Shown here in pieces: positions 12,348 to 12,612 of a stretch of 12,612 nt of DNA (the stretch's first letter is position 1; every line of letters starts with the position of its first letter). The notes beneath the pieces were generated by a model. The model saw only the letters and a program-made list of their open reading frames with translations. It was not told the origin of the DNA and ran no database searches. The translations under genes and the position numbers were made by a program. Source of the DNA: Bacteroidales bacterium (lineage in GTDB: Bacteria > Bacteroidota > Bacteroidia > Bacteroidales > UBA12077). The stretch is taken from positions 1 to 12,612 of the forward strand of contig DAOVYZ010000032.1 of NCBI GenBank assembly GCA_030635365.1. Reading direction: 5' to 3'.

Positions 12348-12612
12348 TTATTTAATTTGTGCTACTTTATTTTCTAAATCTTTGGAATCCAATGAAAACA
12401 TTTCTGCAACTTCATCTATTGAAAATTCAAGACCTATTTTCTTTACAATTTCATTTACTACTTTAATATCATTAGGTTCTTTTATATAATCAATATCTAT
12501 TACATACCTGTTAGGATTATTCTCGATTTCATTAGAATAATCATCTTCTGTTATGTTTTCTTCTGATAATTCCAGTGTTAACTCAAGAAAATTATTCTTA
12601 ATAATTAAATTG
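12348..12612 (-). CDS. Hypothetical protein, C-terminal part (start outside window)
   Basis: A minus-strand frame is open from the window edge to TAA (bases 12348-12350), giving 87 codons. The product is acidic (LELTLELSEENITEDD near its visible start) and contains RYVIDIDYIKEP. It ends with an amphipathic helical stretch, FSIDEVAEMFSLDSKDLEN then KVAQIK, vaguely like a helix-turn-helix or coiled-coil tail. No family is recognised. The next gene begins at once in the same frame, so the pair is probably cotranscribed and perhaps related in function. Confidence 0.65.
   Translation of the reverse strand, partial: NLIIKNNFLELTLELSEENITEDDYSNEIENNPNRYVIDIDYIKEPNDIKVVNEIVKKIGLEFSIDEVAEMFSLDSKDLENKVAQIK

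Noticed and set aside
1..12612. CRISPR array, tRNA, rRNA, integrase or transposase genes
   Set aside because: No regularly spaced repeats, no cloverleaf that I could recognise, and no transposase or recombinase motifs in any open frame.

Overview
The window is AT-rich chromosomal DNA from a member of the Bacteroidota, probably class Bacteroidia. Supporting signs are a type IX secretion (T9SS) type B sorting domain, a PorV2-like outer-membrane protein, a DUF4492 gene directly in front of cydAB, a fused DAHP synthase/chorismate mutase, TAnnTTTG-type -7 elements, and few Shine-Dalgarno sequences. Most of it is ordinary housekeeping sequence with small mobile-looking repeats between genes.

Layout. 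1-267 is the 3' end of psd (phosphatidylserine decarboxylase), meeting a minus-strand lipoprotein gene tail to tail. 763-1238 has no convincing gene; it holds a decayed-looking reading frame and a palindromic 156-bp element. 1239-3019 encodes an AI-2E/PerM-type permease and a small secreted T9SS cargo protein. 3209-6315 is a cytochrome bd oxidase operon: DUF4492, cydA, cydB and an untracked 33-residue single-helix ORF that may be a CydX-like subunit. 6316-6630 holds a terminator-like hairpin and a second MITE-like palindromic element. 6631-8882 is aromatic amino acid synthesis: DAHP synthase/chorismate mutase, then pheA. 9034-9453 is a DUF2147 protein. 9551-10574 (minus) is pssA-purS. 10705-11781 is a PorV2-like protein. 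11868-12612 (minus) holds an orphan outer-membrane-barrel C-terminus and two unrecognised genes, the last cut by the window edge.

The best discovery is in the 287 bp between the DAHP synthase/chorismate mutase gene and pheA. Two consecutive ribosome-mediated attenuators can be read there. Each has a short leader peptide rich in Phe codons (MNFIKYNNFFNRL and MMNKFSNIYFFFFFSDS). The leader stop codon lies 0-1 nt before arm 1 of an antiterminator hairpin, and arm 2 of that hairpin is also the 5' arm of a U-tract terminator. The distance from the last Phe codon to arm 1 is 13 nt in the first and 12 nt in the second. This is phe/trp-operon logic, but in Bacteroidota, with three arms and in tandem. 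The PheA regulatory domain also deviates at the Phe-binding motifs, which would fit a shift from allosteric to transcriptional control.

Together, psd and pssA make phosphatidylethanolamine from CDP-diacylglycerol. The DAHP synthase/chorismate mutase and PheA cover the first step of the shikimate pathway and the two steps from chorismate to phenylpyruvate. The cyd operon provides a high-affinity oxidase for low oxygen.
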